DNA from: an archaeon
GTDB lineage: Archaea; Methanobacteriota; Methanobacteria; Methanobacteriales; Methanobacteriaceae
Direction: 5' to 3'
DNA: 5,150 bases
NCBI GenBank assembly: GCA_024409165.1
Contig: JAKSUE010000116.1
Span: 1 to 5,150, forward strand
Shown here piece by piece: positions 4,661-5,150 of the stretch (position 1 is its first letter; each line of letters starts with the position of its first letter). Both the position numbers and the translations under genes were made by a program. The notes under the pieces are model-generated. The model had not been told where the DNA came from. It did no database searches and saw nothing but the letters and a program-made list of their open reading frames with translations.

Positions 4661-4674
4661 AATAAACACCTTTC

Positions 4675-4818
4675 TTAATTATATTTTTTAAATCCTATTT
4701 TAGGAGCAAGTTCTCTGAAACATTGCCTACATAAGTTGATACCGTATCTGCTAATTACAGCAGAGTGGTCTCCACAACGGCTACATTGTTTTGCTGCTTT
4801 ACCATATTTTCTTGGCAA
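4675..4818 (-). CDS. rps14: Ribosomal protein S14, zinc-binding type (uS14)
   Basis: Small-subunit protein of the 30S head. The frame encodes only 47 residues, beginning MPRKYGKAAKQCSRCG and ending IGFKKYN, and stops at TAA (4675-4677). Four cysteines, C12-X2-C15 and C30-X2-C33, form the zinc-ribbon pattern of the C+ form of S14. Archaeal S14 is about 50 residues, so the gene looks complete. The start is TTG at 4816-4818: translation from it gives the canonical MPRKYGK N-terminus. The upstream GGTGATTATT-TTG has the same spacing as the GGTGTTTATT-ATG of the next gene, rps8. An in-frame GTG nine bases upstream overlaps the ribosome-binding site and is unlikely. It lies 14 bases before rps8. 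Confidence 0.95.
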   Translation of the reverse strand: MPRKYGKAAKQCSRCGDHSAVISRYGINLCRQCFRELAPKIGFKKYN

Positions 4819-4822
4819 AATA

Positions 4823-4829
4823 ATCACCT
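4823..4829 (-). promoter_or_regulatory. Ribosome-binding site of rps14 (decides the TTG start)
   Basis: On the minus strand the sequence reads AGGTGAT, complementary to the 3' end of archaeal 16S rRNA. It sits six bases after GGTG from the TTG codon at 4818-4816. The same GGTG plus six bases precedes the ATG of rps8, which supports TTG as the real start. Confidence 0.75.
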
Positions 4830-4868
4830 TTTATCATATAAATTAATTAAATTAATTCATCAATCCAT

Positions 4869-5150
4869 TTAGTATAAAATTTCCTCTTCTTCTTCAGAAA
4901 TTTTAACATTGAAATTGTCTTCCATAAATTTCATAGTTTCTTCAGGAGTAATTCTATGTCTTTTAGGAACATTTCTTTTTTGGATTTTTCTTCTTTTGAT
5001 TCTGTAACCAGGTTTTTCAAAAGTAATAGATAAGTTCATACCGAAAATACCAATATCTGGATCATATCTCATTCCAGGAATATCAATATGTTCTTTAATA
5101 CCGAAGGAAACATTACCTTGAGCATCAAATTGGCTTGGTCTTAATTTGTT
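4869..5150 (-). CDS. rpl5: Ribosomal protein L5 (uL5), C-terminal part; 5' end beyond the window
   Basis: Large-subunit protein that binds 5S rRNA in the central protuberance, together with L18. The minus-strand frame is open from the window edge at 5150 down to the TAA stop at 4869-4871, giving 93 residues; archaeal L5 is usually about 170-180, so roughly the first half is missing. The methionine encoded at 5070-5072 is internal: the frame continues upstream with residues that fit L5 (for example SQFDAQGNVSFGIKEHIDIP). The C-terminal half shows the typical IDIPGMRYDPDIGIFGMNL stretch, the basic RIKRRKIQKRNVPKRHR segment and an acidic tail. It is followed by about 50 bases before rps14, the widest gap in this half of the cluster. 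Identification rests on recognising the family and on gene order. Confidence 0.95.
   Translation of the reverse strand, partial: NKLRPSQFDAQGNVSFGIKEHIDIPGMRYDPDIGIFGMNLSITFEKPGYRIKRRKIQKRNVPKRHRITPEETMKFMEDNFNVKISEEEEEILY

Noticed and set aside
4830..4857. Palindromic AATTAATTAAATTAATT and a TATA-like TTTATATGA on the minus strand between rpl5 and rps14, as a possible promoter.
   Set aside because: Only about 15-25 bases from the rps14 start, so it would make a transcript lacking the visible ribosome-binding site; such strings are expected by chance in this AT-rich spacer.

Overview
This window is a stretch of an archaeal ribosomal-protein (spc-type) gene cluster, with every gene read from the minus strand. 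From right to left the order is rpl5 (cut by the window edge), rps14, rps8, rpl6, rpl32e, a gene-free gap of about 650 bases, rpl19e, rpl18, rps5, rpl30 and rpl15. The eukaryote-type proteins L32e and L19e, the long archaeal forms of L18, S5 and L30, and Shine-Dalgarno sites of the GGTG/GGAGG type make this archaeal. The strong AT bias (about 6-12% G+C in the plain intergenic DNA) and the protein sequences suggest a Methanobacteriales methanogen of the Methanobrevibacter/Methanosphaera kind. The genus is an inference, not something the sequence proves.

Right part (3380-5150): rpl5, rps14, rps8, rpl6 and rpl32e are tightly packed, with gaps of 9-15 bases except for about 50 bases between rpl5 and rps14. 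rps14 encodes only 47 residues and starts at TTG. The starts of rps8, rpl6 and rpl15 are set at internal ATG codons that follow a GGTG ribosome-binding site, a few codons inside the longest open frame.

Middle gap (2726-3379): this splits a cluster that is usually continuous. The part next to rpl32e is extremely AT-rich. It carries a perfect 50-base direct repeat (3033-3082 and 3116-3165) and AAATTTA-like tracts spaced every 11-12 bases. The part next to rpl19e holds a relatively GC-rich island (about 31% over 2831-3000) with a TATA box at 2958-2966. Downstream on the minus strand are several potential RNA stems and an 8-bp hairpin just before the rpl19e ribosome-binding site. The simplest reading is a second promoter with a structured 5' leader of about 210 bases for rpl19e-rpl18-rps5-rpl30-rpl15. 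The leader may act in autoregulation, or a small RNA may be encoded there.

Left part (125-2725): rpl19e, rpl18, rps5, rpl30 and rpl15 are separated by 2-11 bases, and at several junctions the stop codon overlaps the next ribosome-binding site. The last 124 bases (1-124) are T-rich on the coding strand and probably hold the transcription end. In this cluster type secY is expected just beyond the window.

The products are all ribosome components. L5 and L18 bind 5S rRNA; S5, S8 and S14 are in the small subunit; L6, L15, L19e, L30 and L32e are in the large subunit. No mobile element, CRISPR array, tRNA or rRNA gene was found.
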